Of a DNA stretch of 64,000 bases, positions 9,161-17,991 are shown in pieces. Made by a program: the position numbers and the translations under genes. This DNA comes from an uncultured Cytophagales bacterium. Its GTDB lineage: Bacteria; Bacteroidota; Bacteroidia; Cytophagales; Cyclobacteriaceae. A model generated the notes under the pieces. It did not search any database and was not told the origin of the DNA. It saw only the letters and a list, made by a program, of their open reading frames with translations. Position 1 is the stretch's first letter, and each line of letters starts with the position of its first letter. The stretch spans positions 124,001 through 188,000 of the forward strand of contig CAJXNP010000006.1 in the NCBI GenBank assembly GCA_913057175.1. Reading direction: 5' to 3'.

Positions 9161-10108
9161 ATGCTATTGGACTTCGAGAAACCCATATACGAATTAGAAC
9201 ACAAACTGAGCGATATGAAGCAACTTGCTTCTAACAGCGGTGTGGATGTTTCCAATGCAGTTAAATCTTTGGAAGAAAAAATAGACAAACTCAAAAAGGA
9301 CACATTTTCCAACTTGACAAGGTGGCAAAGGGTTCAGCTTTCACGGCATCCCGAACGTCCTTACACCCTCGATTACATTTATGAAATAACAGAAGACTTT
9401 GTTGAATTACATGGTGATAGAAATATTTCCGATGATAAAGCAATGGTTGGAGGTTTCGGTACAATCGATGGTCAAACTTTTATGATCGTTGGTCAGCAAA
9501 AAGGTAGAAATACCAAGCAGAGACAGCTTCGTAATTTCGGTATGGCCAACCCCGAGGGATACCGCAAAGCTCTTAGGTTGTTTCGCCTGGCTGAAAAGTT
9601 CAACAAACCTATCGTAACTTTCATTGATACGCCAGGAGCATTTCCCGGATTGGAGGCTGAAGAAAGAGGACAGGCTGAGGCCATAGCCAAAAACCTGAAA
9701 GAAATGTTTATGATAAAGGTTCCCATCATTTGTATTGTCATTGGTGAGGGAGCATCCGGAGGAGCAATTGGCATTGGTATAGGTGACAGGGTTTTCATGT
9801 TGGAAAATACATGGTATTCTGTTATCTCACCAGAAAACTGTTCTGCTATTCTATGGCGAAGCTGGGACTATAAAGAACAGGCTGCCGAAGCAATGAAAGT
9901 GACTGCGAAAGATATGAAAGCATTTGGTCTGGTGGACGATATCATCAATGAACCATTAGGAGGTGCTCATAAAGATCTCAAATGGATGTCCAATCAAATG
10001 AAAAAGGTCATCGTCAAAACCACAAAAGATCTTCAAAAGCTTCCAATTGAAGAATTGATCAATCAACGTATTGAAAAATTCTGTAACATGGGCGTGGTGA
10101 AGGAGTAA
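9161..10108 (+). CDS. accA: Acetyl-CoA carboxylase carboxyltransferase subunit alpha
   Basis: With AccD it forms the carboxyltransferase that moves the carboxyl group from biotin to acetyl-CoA, giving malonyl-CoA for fatty acid synthesis in the cytoplasm. The 315-residue length is standard. Recognisable blocks include an N-terminal coiled helix region, [12 protein letters not shown], the segment ending [36 protein letters not shown], and the crotonase-like oxyanion region [19 protein letters not shown] with [12 protein letters not shown]. The gene stands alone after the tRNA, with its own terminator after 10222. Nothing unusual is seen in the coding sequence. It marks the start of backbone DNA to the right of the integrated element. 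Confidence 0.97.
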   Translation: MLLDFEKPIYELEHKLSDMKQLASNSGVDVSNAVKSLEEKIDKLKKDTFSNLTRWQRVQLSRHPERPYTLDYIYEITEDFVELHGDRNISDDKAMVGGFGTIDGQTFMIVGQQKGRNTKQRQLRNFGMANPEGYRKALRLFRLAEKFNKPIVTFIDTPGAFPGLEAEERGQAEAIAKNLKEMFMIKVPIICIVIGEGASGGAIGIGIGDRVFMLENTWYSVISPENCSAILWRSWDYKEQAAEAMKVTAKDMKAFGLVDDIINEPLGGAHKDLKWMSNQMKKVIVKTTKDLQKLPIEELINQRIEKFCNMGVVKE

Positions 10109-10205
10109 GCGGGTCTTGCCAGTTGCGGGTTGCCAGTTTCCGGTTATCTGTTGACCGATGTTGCTTGTTTGTCAATAGCTGAATGTCCCAATAACTAAAT
10201 AACGA
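10109..10205. repeat. Composite intergenic repeat fragment
   Basis: After accA comes a run of near-repeated units (CCAGTTGCGGGTTGCCAG, then AATAACTAAATAACGATTAA). The same kinds of unit recur at 15300-15620, there as TTGCGAGCTGCCAGTAAC and TTATTGGGTTAATTGGTTAA. This looks like one more fragment of the dispersed repeats of this genome and not a gene. Confidence 0.45.
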
Positions 10206-10221
10206 TTAACAATTTTATATA

Positions 10222-10259
10222 CCACCTGGTTCTTTTTATGAATCGGTGGGTTTTTTATT
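10222..10259 (+). terminator. Intrinsic terminator after accA
   Basis: CCACC-T-GGTTC pairs with GAATC-GGTGG (10 bp, one bulged T, one G-T pair, 7-base loop) and is followed by a run of T. It is oriented to end the accA transcript. Confidence 0.65.
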
Positions 10260-10281
10260 TTGGTAGAAAACTTTACCCAAA

Positions 10282-11124
10282 ATGAATTTACACATCATCG
10301 AAACAGGATTTTTTAAACTTGACGGAGGGGCCATGTTTGGTGTTGTTCCCAAAGTGATCTGGCAAAAAACCAACCCCGCAGATGAGAATAATCTTTGTAC
10401 ATGGGCGATGCGTTGTTTGTTAATTGAAGATGGTGACAGACTAATTTTAATTGACAACGGCATTGGAGATAAGCAGGATGAACGATTCCTAAAACATTAT
10501 TATTTACATGGAGATGTTTCACTGGAATCCTCCATCAACAAAGCAGGCTTTACTTCAGGTGATGTGACGGATATGTTTCTGACTCATCTTCATTTTGATC
10601 ATTGCGGTGGCGGAGTAAAATGGAAAGACAGGGAAAACAAGATTCCCGAATTGACATTTAAAAATGCGAGGTATTGGACAAACAAAGACCATTGGAGTTG
10701 GGCGACAAAACCCAACGATCGCGAAAAAGCCAGCTTCCTCAAAGAAAATTTATTACCCATGGAAGAAAGCGGTCAGCTAAATTTTGTCGAGGATCATCCG
10801 GAATCTCTTCCTTTTGACGTACTTTATGTTGATGGTCATACAGACAAAATGATGATCCCCCACATTTCTTACAAAGGAAAAACGATTGTCTATGTAGCTG
10901 ATTTGTTGCCTTCTGTTGGACATATTCCGTTACCATACATTATGGGGTATGATGTGCGACCCCTTCTGACACTGGAGGAGAAGAAAAAGTTTCTGAATGA
11001 AGTGGTCGAACAAGAATACATATTGTTTTTTGAGCACGACAGTATAAACCAATGCTGCACGTTACGGCAAACGGAAAAAGGACCGAGAGTTAAAGAGACC
11101 TTTTTATTGGACGAGATATCATGA
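10282..11124 (+). CDS. MBL-fold metallo-hydrolase (lactonase-like)
   Basis: A zinc hydrolase of the metallo-beta-lactamase superfamily, with the binding motif HLHFDH at residues 102-107 (THLHFDHCGGG), a later His in DGHTDKMMIPH, and an acidic position in YVADLLPSVGH. The overall arrangement (about 280 residues, N-terminal FFKLDGGAMFGVVPK) matches the branch annotated as N-acyl-homoserine-lactonase-like or general MBL hydrolases. The substrate is unknown. The stop overlaps the start of the patatin gene by four bases (ATGA), so translation is probably coupled. The pairing with a lipase-type gene makes an ester or lactone substrate plausible, but this is inference. Confidence 0.88.
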   Translation: MNLHIIETGFFKLDGGAMFGVVPKVIWQKTNPADENNLCTWAMRCLLIEDGDRLILIDNGIGDKQDERFLKHYYLHGDVSLESSINKAGFTSGDVTDMFLTHLHFDHCGGGVKWKDRENKIPELTFKNARYWTNKDHWSWATKPNDREKASFLKENLLPMEESGQLNFVEDHPESLPFDVLYVDGHTDKMMIPHISYKGKTIVYVADLLPSVGHIPLPYIMGYDVRPLLTLEEKKKFLNEVVEQEYILFFEHDSINQCCTLRQTEKGPRVKETFLLDEIS

Positions 11125-11885
11125 CAAAAATAGGAGTTGCATTGTCTGGAGGTGGCGCCCGGGGGGTCTCCCATATCGGCATGATCAAAGCATTTCTGGA
11201 GGCAGGAATAGATATATCCATGTACACAGGCACCAGTGCAGGTGCGATTGTGGGTGCCTTTTTATGTTATGGATATTCCCCCGATGAGGTCATGGAAACC
11301 ATCAAATCGGTGCGGCTATATCGGTATTTACGTCCGGCAATGAGTAGATCGGGATTGCTTAAAATTGAGATTACCCGATCCATCTATCAAAAATATTTTG
11401 AAAAGGATGATTTCACAGCATTGAAAAGTCCATTGGTGATAGCTTCAACTAATTTGCGAAAGGGTAAAAATGAATATTTTAACAGTGGTTCAATCATCGA
11501 TGCGGTCATGGCTTCCACGGCTGTGCCTGTTATTTTCAATCCAGTGAAGATCAATGGGGAAATGTATGTGGATGGCGGCATTTTAAACAACCTTCCGGTG
11601 GAACCATTGGTAGGGCATGTCGATAAAATTATCGGCATCAATTGCAATCCGATTTCTGCTGATTATGAGCCTGGTAATTTCAAATCCTTGTTGGAGAGAA
11701 GCTTGTTAATGGCTATTAATGTCAATGCCTATAATAAAAAAGAACATTGCAATCTGTTTTTAGAAGCTCCTGGATTGAAGGGTTTTGGTGGTTTTGAGTT
11801 CAACAAGGCTGAGGAAATGTTCAATATTGGATATGAATACGGAAAGGAAGTCATTGGCCAGGTCAAATCATTAATAGCTGAATAA
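11121..11885 (+). CDS. Patatin-like phospholipase
   Basis: Serine hydrolase of the patatin/RssA group acting on acyl esters, using a Ser-Asp dyad. The oxyanion motif is near residues 10-15 (SGGGARG), the nucleophile Ser39 sits in GTSAG, and the catalytic Asp151 is in VDGGILNNLP. At 254 residues with no signal peptide, it is the short cytoplasmic form, not the BamA-fused one. It overlaps the MBL gene by four bases and is followed 23 bases later by the pyruvate-kinase-like gene, so the three form one operon. All key residues are present. Confidence 0.92.
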   Translation: MTKIGVALSGGGARGVSHIGMIKAFLEAGIDISMYTGTSAGAIVGAFLCYGYSPDEVMETIKSVRLYRYLRPAMSRSGLLKIEITRSIYQKYFEKDDFTALKSPLVIASTNLRKGKNEYFNSGSIIDAVMASTAVPVIFNPVKINGEMYVDGGILNNLPVEPLVGHVDKIIGINCNPISADYEPGNFKSLLERSLLMAINVNAYNKKEHCNLFLEAPGLKGFGGFEFNKAEEMFNIGYEYGKEVIGQVKSLIAE

Positions 11886-11908
11886 GCAAAACTACCAACT
11901 TAAAATCC

Positions 11909-13732
11909 ATGAAGAAGCGACTGGCGGAATACAGAGAAATCATCACCCGACTGGAAGAGTTGATTGTCAAGATTAGCCAATTTGAAAAAGAATATTCCCA
12001 TCTGACAGAAGCCGTTCATCCTAAATTTAAAAAGAGCGCGGTAAATTTAGTCCATTATTGGGCCGTCCGACAGGAGGATATCACTGTTTTGCAGAACAAA
12101 CTTAAAAAACTGGGTTTATCCAGACTGGGCAGGGCGGAGGCTCATATCATGGCTAGCATTCAAACCACGCTGGCGATTGTGAAAAGCCTGGCAGAAGAAA
12201 AGATGGCACCTATTCCTCGCTCACAGGTAAGCATTGCAAAAGGTGAACGGTATTTACGAAGGAATACCAAAGTTTTGTTAGGGCAGGGGGCTAAAGGAAG
12301 AAATGTGAGGATCATGGTGACACAGCCTCTTGAGACCTCTGAAAATTCTCAATTGGTAGATGACATGGTTGAAGCCGGAATGAATGTCGCCCGTATAAAC
12401 TGTGCACATGACGATACTGAAACCTGGTTAAAAATTATTGAAAATGTTCATAGTGCTTCTAAACAAAATGGCAATGGAATAAAGGTTTGCATGGATTTGG
12501 GTGGTCCCAAGGTACGGACAGGATATATTAGCTCCGGTCCTAGGATTATGAAGCTCCGGCCTCCAAAAGATGAATACAGCAGGATTATTGGTCCTTATGA
12601 GTTCCATATTATTCCTGATGGTCAAACAAAATCTGATCATTTAACTGAGATTCCGGTTAATCCGGCATTTTTTAAAAGGATTTCTGTTGGATCGAAGATC
12701 AAACTAACAGATGCCAGAGGAAAAAGGAGAAAAATTGAAATTGTTCAGAAGGTAGATGAAAAAAGGTATCTGGCGAGGGTTTACAAAACAACGGTTTTAG
12801 AATATAAGAGCCCAGTCACGTTGATTAATGGCAAGCATACATATTCCGGCGAGATTGGAATGCTGGAACCCCAGGAAGGAGTGATTGTTCTGAACAAAAA
12901 TGACAAGCTACATTTGTATCGTTCGCACATTCATGGAAAGGAAGGCTCTCATGACTTTCATGGTCAGTTGATTGATCCCGCAAAACTATCCTTCACTCTT
13001 CCTGAAATTTATTCGGATTTAAAAACTGGCGAGAAAGTCTTGTTTGATGATGGAAAGATTGAAGGAATTATTCATGAAAAGCATGACGAATATCTTGTGG
13101 TTCATATTCTAAATGCCGGATTGAGAGGAAGTAAGCTGAGGGCGGACAAAGGAATTAATTTTCCCGACAGCAATTTGAATATCAGCGGATTAACGGAGAA
13201 GGATAAAGAAGATCTGAGATTTATTGCCGAGCACGCCGACGTTGTCAACTTTTCTTTTGTCAATAGCCGGGAAGATGTGGGGGACCTGCTCAATGAATTG
13301 GAACAACTGCATGCTAAAGAGAAGTTGGGGATCATTCTGAAAATTGAAACCCAAAAGGCCTATACCAATCTTTTTGAAATCCTACTTGAAGCAATGAAAA
13401 CATACCCAATTGGTGTAATGATCGCCAGAGGAGACCTTGCCATTGAATGTGGATGGACAAATATGGCCCGGATTCAGGAAGAGATCCTGTCTCTTTGTAA
13501 TGCCGGCCACGTCCCTGTCATATGGGCAACACAGGTTCTGGAAAATATGGCTAAGAAGGGTTTGCCGTCCAGGTCAGAAATTACAGATGCAGCAACAGCC
13601 CAAAGAGCTGAGTGTGTAATGCTCAACAAAGGCCCAAACATTATCGAAGCGATTAAATTACTCGATGTTATTCTGAGGAATATGAAGGGAATTGTAGATA
13701 AGAAGGCAGCAATGTTACCTGCAATTAAATAA
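11909..13732 (+). CDS. Atypical pyruvate-kinase-family protein
   Basis: The core matches pyruvate kinase: EAGMNVARINCAHDD (the R-x-N-x-x-H substrate motif), DLGGPKVRTG, LKIETQ with the catalytic Lys, MIARGDLAIE, and WATQVLENMAKKGLPSRSE. It differs from the housekeeping enzyme in having about 130 extra N-terminal residues with LGRAEAHIMASI, a much longer middle (B-domain) region, and no C-terminal allosteric domain. Two usually conserved spots are changed: DLGGPK for the usual TKGPE, and QRAECVMLNKG for DGTDAVML. This long form is known in many bacteria, often annotated simply as pyruvate kinase; its real role is less certain. It is the last gene of the MBL-patatin operon. Confidence 0.8.
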   Translation: MKKRLAEYREIITRLEELIVKISQFEKEYSHLTEAVHPKFKKSAVNLVHYWAVRQEDITVLQNKLKKLGLSRLGRAEAHIMASIQTTLAIVKSLAEEKMAPIPRSQVSIAKGERYLRRNTKVLLGQGAKGRNVRIMVTQPLETSENSQLVDDMVEAGMNVARINCAHDDTETWLKIIENVHSASKQNGNGIKVCMDLGGPKVRTGYISSGPRIMKLRPPKDEYSRIIGPYEFHIIPDGQTKSDHLTEIPVNPAFFKRISVGSKIKLTDARGKRRKIEIVQKVDEKRYLARVYKTTVLEYKSPVTLINGKHTYSGEIGMLEPQEGVIVLNKNDKLHLYRSHIHGKEGSHDFHGQLIDPAKLSFTLPEIYSDLKTGEKVLFDDGKIEGIIHEKHDEYLVVHILNAGLRGSKLRADKGINFPDSNLNISGLTEKDKEDLRFIAEHADVVNFSFVNSREDVGDLLNELEQLHAKEKLGIILKIETQKAYTNLFEILLEAMKTYPIGVMIARGDLAIECGWTNMARIQEEILSLCNAGHVPVIWATQVLENMAKKGLPSRSEITDAATAQRAECVMLNKGPNIIEAIKLLDVILRNMKGIVDKKAAMLPAIK

Positions 13733-13894
13733 TGTAAGTTCAAAAAGAGCCTACAATTTTGATTAACCTTCTTTTAATAACATACCTCTGAATCTTCTCT
13801 CAATAGAATATTTGCATAGTTCAAGTCAAAATATTGTCATAATCTAAAGCTAATTTAGCGATTCTCAGCGAGTCTGCCTTTGCACAATAACATA

Positions 13895-15199
13895 TTATAT
13901 CTTCTTAAACTCGACCCTTCTGTTTTTTGACTTGCCTGCTTCGGTGCTATTATCGGATACAGGGTCGTTTTCACCTTTTCCGTCTGTTTGAAGATTACCG
14001 GCAGGAATGTTAAAGTTGGAAGTGAGATATGATTTCACGGAAGCTGCCCTTTTTTGTGACAAAGAAAGATTTGCATTGTCATCTCCATCACTATCAGTAT
14101 GGCCGATGATCATTACTTTCATATTTGAATCACTTTCCAGGGCCTTGCCAACTTTATTCAGGAATTGATATGAATCACTCTTGATTTGATCAGATCCACT
14201 GTCGAAAAGTATTTTTGTTGTGCTGAATCCCCCTTTCATTAAAAGTGACCGGATATCCTCACTTTCTTCTGTAATCTTAATATTGGAAATAGCTACGATA
14301 TGATTTAATGTTGGTTCGGTACCATGGAGGTAAAACTGAACATAACGGCCTGCATCATTTTGAAGAAAAGAAGGAATGTCAATGACCTTATCATTTTCAA
14401 TATAAAGTCTGAATCTTTTACCATTGACAACCACCGTAAAATGCATGGTGCCATTTAATTTTTCATTTATCTTATAACTCACATTGTTGTTGATGGTAAA
14501 ATCTGCTCCTTGGTTATAAACATTGATTTGGTCTGGTACAGAGCTTCCTTGCCATAGTGAAAAGTAAAAACGAGAATATTTGTGGGGATTTACATTAAGG
14601 GTATGTTCATTTGTCAATTGAACACGGAAATTTGCTCCACTTAGTTCATCATAGTTCAAATTAGCGGTAGTAAAGTCAAATTCCATCGCATAGTTTTCCG
14701 GAAGGGCTCCTGTATTGGCAATGCAAAGGCTGTTGGGATACATTCGTAGCGCTTTCGTTCCATCAATCAAAATCACTTCACCGCCCATCGTGGTTTCCCA
14801 TTCAGCAGGAAAATCACCAGTGGCATCCATCTGAAATTTTTCTTCATAAATAATCTCACCGTTTGGAAAAAAAGTACTTCCACTAACGATTTCTGCTGAA
14901 CTCGCAGAATTCAATGAATTGTCACCCGTAACAATTACTGGAGAAGAGGGGTTTCCAGTGTTTTGAGGACCCTGGTTAGTATTGGTCGGATAATTTGTTG
15001 GAACTTTTTCAGGTTGTTTATCGTCTCCCCCTTCAAAAACTTCATCTAATACCTCATCGGTTTTTTCTTGAGTTTCTTGTTCGAGCCTTTTGTTAACGGT
15101 TTCTTCAACCTTTTTTGAAAGGCGGTCGAAAATCTGAGCATTAATTTGGGAAGCTATTCCCACGAAGAGGATGATAAAGGTAAGTCTCAATACTTTCAT
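13895..15199 (-). CDS. OmpA-family outer-membrane protein
   Basis: The protein has a Sec signal peptide (about residues 1-21, ending NAQ), a short helical charged part, a Pro/Asn/Gly-rich linker, and a central beta-sandwich-like region (about 110-310, with LYIENDKVIDIPSFLQND). The C-terminal OmpA domain (about 325-434) shows LFDSGSDQIKSDSY, MIIGHTDSDGDDNANLSLSQ and a GKSKNRRVEFK end, the usual peptidoglycan-binding signature. It probably anchors the outer membrane to the wall. The middle may be a jelly-roll or carbohydrate-binding-like domain, which I cannot name. It is monocistronic. Confidence 0.9.
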   Translation of the reverse strand: MKVLRLTFIILFVGIASQINAQIFDRLSKKVEETVNKRLEQETQEKTDEVLDEVFEGGDDKQPEKVPTNYPTNTNQGPQNTGNPSSPVIVTGDNSLNSASSAEIVSGSTFFPNGEIIYEEKFQMDATGDFPAEWETTMGGEVILIDGTKALRMYPNSLCIANTGALPENYAMEFDFTTANLNYDELSGANFRVQLTNEHTLNVNPHKYSRFYFSLWQGSSVPDQINVYNQGADFTINNNVSYKINEKLNGTMHFTVVVNGKRFRLYIENDKVIDIPSFLQNDAGRYVQFYLHGTEPTLNHIVAISNIKITEESEDIRSLLMKGGFSTTKILFDSGSDQIKSDSYQFLNKVGKALESDSNMKVMIIGHTDSDGDDNANLSLSQKRAASVKSYLTSNFNIPAGNLQTDGKGENDPVSDNSTEAGKSKNRRVEFKKI

Positions 15200-15302
15200 G
15201 GTGCGGTTTTTTTGTTTTCGTTGATCTCTTGAATTTAAATAATTCTGATCTTAATTGATATTTTCAAGAAAGGTAACCCATAAAAATAATGAAATCATCT
15301 CT

Positions 15303-15338
15303 AAATAGTTATTGCCCGCCTGCCGGCGAGGCAGGAGT
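15303..15338. repeat. 36-base hairpin repeat, copy 1
   Basis: The element starts AAATAGTTATTGCCCGCCTG and carries a CCTGCC/GGCAGG hairpin. It matches the copy at 15419-15454 in 35 of 36 bases (C at 15327 against T at 15443). It is REP-like in form. Confidence 0.75.
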
Positions 15339-15418
15339 GAATAAGTTATTGGTTGTTTTGGTTGCTGGTTTCTTGTTGGTTCTACTAACTTCCAACTTCC
15401 ATCTTCTCCGCCCTCTGA

Positions 15419-15454
15419 AAATAGTTATTGCCCGCCTGCCGGTGAGGCAGGAGT
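15419..15454. repeat. 36-base hairpin repeat, copy 2
   Basis: Second copy, 116 bases after the first and in the same orientation, with one base difference in the loop. Both are followed within 15-25 bases by TTATTGG. Confidence 0.75.
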
Positions 15455-15766
15455 TAACTGGTTATTGGGTTAATTGGTTGTTCAGTTATAAAAGAAAACA
15501 GTTGCGAGCTGCCAGTAACTTGATCAAATGACCTCATTTACAACTTCAAAGTATCGTTCTCCTGGCATGGATGCATAGTTATTGGGTTAATTGGTTAATA
15601 AGTTATTTAGGATTAAAGGTGGCTATTTTCCAATATTTTATCCCTTGCTCTTTTTTTGTACCTTTCAGCTTTCACCTTTGAGCTTCATCCCTCTTATCCA
15701 CACTTTCCGGAACTTTTTATTATCTACTTTCACTTCTGACTCTTTAAATACTCCCAACTCCCATCT

Positions 15767-16189
15767 TCAGACTTCCCGTTCAACGGCATATTTTCCCGGG
15801 CCATGTATTAGAAGAAAAATGGAAACCACTAACAAATGAATAGCTGGAGCGGTATTCAGGTATGTGTCACCAATATGGACTCCCAGGATGGCGATGATGA
15901 AATTGATGATCATAAATCCAGACATCCACCGCACTTTGTATCCAATAACCCAGCTAATGCCGGCAGCAAATTGAAAGATTACAGAAATAAAGGCGCTGAC
16001 AATGGGAAAAGGAAAACCATGAGAAGTCAAAAAATCGCTGAATTCCAGCATACGATCATAGCTCAATATGTTGTCGATTGTTCCGTAAATGAGGCGGAAT
16101 CCAAAAGCCAGTCTTATGAGTAGCACAGCAAGATCCGTATAGCTTTTCAAAGCTCTTGTTTTCATTGCAATTGACTTCAATGTTTCCAA
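15767..16189 (-). CDS. DoxX-family membrane protein
   Basis: Four hydrophobic segments lie at about residues 19-38, 63-82, 87-108 and 113-130, with LLIRLAFGFRLIYG near the start, typical of DoxX/DoxD-like proteins. Members are linked to thiol and oxidative stress or to respiration; the exact role here is unknown. A second in-frame ATG at residue 9 (16165) is possible. The C-terminus is odd: the last codons and the stop lie in a GGAAGTC-TGA-AGATGGGAG run of the dispersed repeat, so the repeat seems to have supplied the end of the protein. Confidence 0.8.
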   Translation of the reverse strand: METLKSIAMKTRALKSYTDLAVLLIRLAFGFRLIYGTIDNILSYDRMLEFSDFLTSHGFPFPIVSAFISVIFQFAAGISWVIGYKVRWMSGFMIINFIIAILGVHIGDTYLNTAPAIHLLVVSIFLLIHGPGKYAVEREV

Positions 16190-16417
16190 ATTACACTTTC
16201 TTCTAAGAATATTTTAACCAAAATTTAACAAATATCCCTTCAATTACCTGATTCCAAATTCAGACAGAGAAATCAAAATATTCAACATTAAAATTTGGTT
16301 AGCTCATTATTAAATCGATACAAAAATCTTAACAGATAATTCTTACAGTGGAAAATAAGTGGAAATAGTTGCTCAGTTTATTTGCATAGATCTTAAAACC
16401 GTGAAATCGAAATTAAA

Positions 16418-17977
16418 ATGAAAAAACTGAACCGCTTATTTACTATTCTGCTCATCGTTGTTGGTTTCTCTGCCGCTTTTATCGGATGTGATGATGATCC
16501 TGTTATTGAGCAACAGGTAATCAATAATGATACGACCATTATTATTAACAACAACTATGATACGACCATCATTATCGGTCCTCAAGCTTTGGTTGCATTG
16601 GCTGAATCACATACTCCTGCCAGTATCCTTGAATTAAAGGGTGAATTTGCTGGTCTTGACCTGGAAGTGTTGCTCAGCTCTGAGGATACAATTCCGGGAT
16701 CTCCTGCCTTCGTTTACGGAAGTATGGCTGATGGAGCGGGCTTACTAAGATATTCTGATAGCACGTTCATCCTGATCAACAACATCGAGGCTGACTATTC
16801 GGTAGCCAGAATATTAATGGATGAAAATCTCAGACCTCTGAAAGGTGAGTACATCCTAAATGCCAACGCCTCGGCTTTTACCGCTCAATGCTCAGGAAGT
16901 TTGATCACGCCTGAGGAACATGGTTTCGGGCCGCTGTATTTATCAGGTGGTGAATGGGGAGGAGCGTCCACGGGGGTTTTCGTGACAAGCCCGTATAAGC
17001 AGGCATCTGATGCTAGCTTCGCACACATGTTGCCCGCTTTTGGTCAATGGCTGACGGAAAATGCAGTAGTTATTGGCAAGGATGCTTATCCTGGTCAGAC
17101 AGTAGCTTTCATAGGTGATGACCATAGCGATGATGCCGTCCCATCCGGACAATTGGGTATGTATGTAGGCCCTGCCGGAAATTTAAATGCCGGAAGTTTA
17201 TATGGTTTGAAAGTGACCACGCCTGGCGTGGATTTCGAAATGGATATGGAAGAAGGTGTCGAATATGATGTTGAATTTGTCGAACTGGAAGAAACTCAAC
17301 TTGATCTTTTGGATGCTGAAGCAAAAGCCAAAGGTGTAATGGGATTCTCGAGATTGGAAGACATCGACTGGAGAAGAGGTACACCTGAAAATAACCGGGA
17401 GCTTTACCTCGCTGTAACAGGAAGAAACAGGGGTGGTCTGATTGGAAAAGGTACGATGACCGGTCGCGTGTATAAAGTCATATTGAATGAAACCGATCCA
17501 ACCGGAGCTGGAAAAATAATCTGTGTACTGGATGGTGACAAAGAAGGTGGTGTTGCAGAAGCTTTCCACAGCCCTGATAATATCCTTGTGACGGAAAACT
17601 ACGCTTATATTCAGGAAGATCCTAATGGAGTTGTGTCAGCAAGAACTGATGGCTGGAATGGAAAAGCAGCAGCAGATCATTTTGCATATCTCTACCAGTA
17701 CAATCTATCTAGCGGAGAACTGAAAGTTGTCCTGGAATGCGATCAGGAAACAGCTGCTTCATTGGGTTACGGAACAACAGACGATACCTGGGAAATAACA
17801 GGAATGATTGACGTGACGGATGTAATAGGTAGTTCGGAAAGCACCTTCCTTTTTATGACTCAGAACCACGGTTGGGAAACAGACACTCCTTTCACCGACC
17901 CTATGGCCAATCCAAGTATTGAAACATCATCTGCTGAAGGTAGTGTCTTATTCGCTATTAGAGGCCTGGAAAGATAA
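16418..17977 (+). CDS. Lipoprotein with PhoX-like (DUF839) domain
   Basis: A lipoprotein signal is clear, with the lipobox Cys at residue 24 (AAFIGCDDD). Next is an internal duplication, NNDTTIIINNNYDTTIII (about 37-54), a low-complexity linker. The C-terminal half has features of the PhoX/DUF839 group: NRELYLAVTGRNRGG, GRVYKVILNETDPTGAGK, then FHSPDNILVTENYAYIQEDP. Classic PhoX enzymes are calcium/iron phosphatases; metal ligands cannot be assigned securely here, so phosphatase activity is unproven. It probably sits on the outer membrane or faces the periplasm. It lies 14 bases ahead of the diheme peroxidase gene, which suggests joint expression, though a terminator-like hairpin lies just inside that gene. 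Confidence 0.72.
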   Translation: MKKLNRLFTILLIVVGFSAAFIGCDDDPVIEQQVINNDTTIIINNNYDTTIIIGPQALVALAESHTPASILELKGEFAGLDLEVLLSSEDTIPGSPAFVYGSMADGAGLLRYSDSTFILINNIEADYSVARILMDENLRPLKGEYILNANASAFTAQCSGSLITPEEHGFGPLYLSGGEWGGASTGVFVTSPYKQASDASFAHMLPAFGQWLTENAVVIGKDAYPGQTVAFIGDDHSDDAVPSGQLGMYVGPAGNLNAGSLYGLKVTTPGVDFEMDMEEGVEYDVEFVELEETQLDLLDAEAKAKGVMGFSRLEDIDWRRGTPENNRELYLAVTGRNRGGLIGKGTMTGRVYKVILNETDPTGAGKIICVLDGDKEGGVAEAFHSPDNILVTENYAYIQEDPNGVVSARTDGWNGKAAADHFAYLYQYNLSSGELKVVLECDQETAASLGYGTTDDTWEITGMIDVTDVIGSSESTFLFMTQNHGWETDTPFTDPMANPSIETSSAEGSVLFAIRGLER

Positions 17978-17991
17978 TATTAGTTGCTTTA

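Larger units (their letters stand above)
15200..15766. other. Repeat-filled intergenic region
   Basis: No gene is seen in this 567-base gap; the small plus-strand frames in it are repeat-coded. It holds two near-identical 36-base hairpin elements, several TTATTGGGTTAATTGGTTAA-type units, and CCAACTTCCATCTTC/CCCATCTTCAGACTTCC runs that belong to the dispersed composite repeats of this genome. Confidence 0.6.

Noticed and set aside
10282-11174. Opposite-strand frames over the MBL and patatin genes
   Set aside because: They are shadows of well-supported genes on the other strand.
15289-15839. Two plus-strand frames (80 and 82 residues) in the DoxX upstream gap
   Set aside because: They consist of repeat units (LVVLVAGFLLVLL-like) and match nothing but the repeat.
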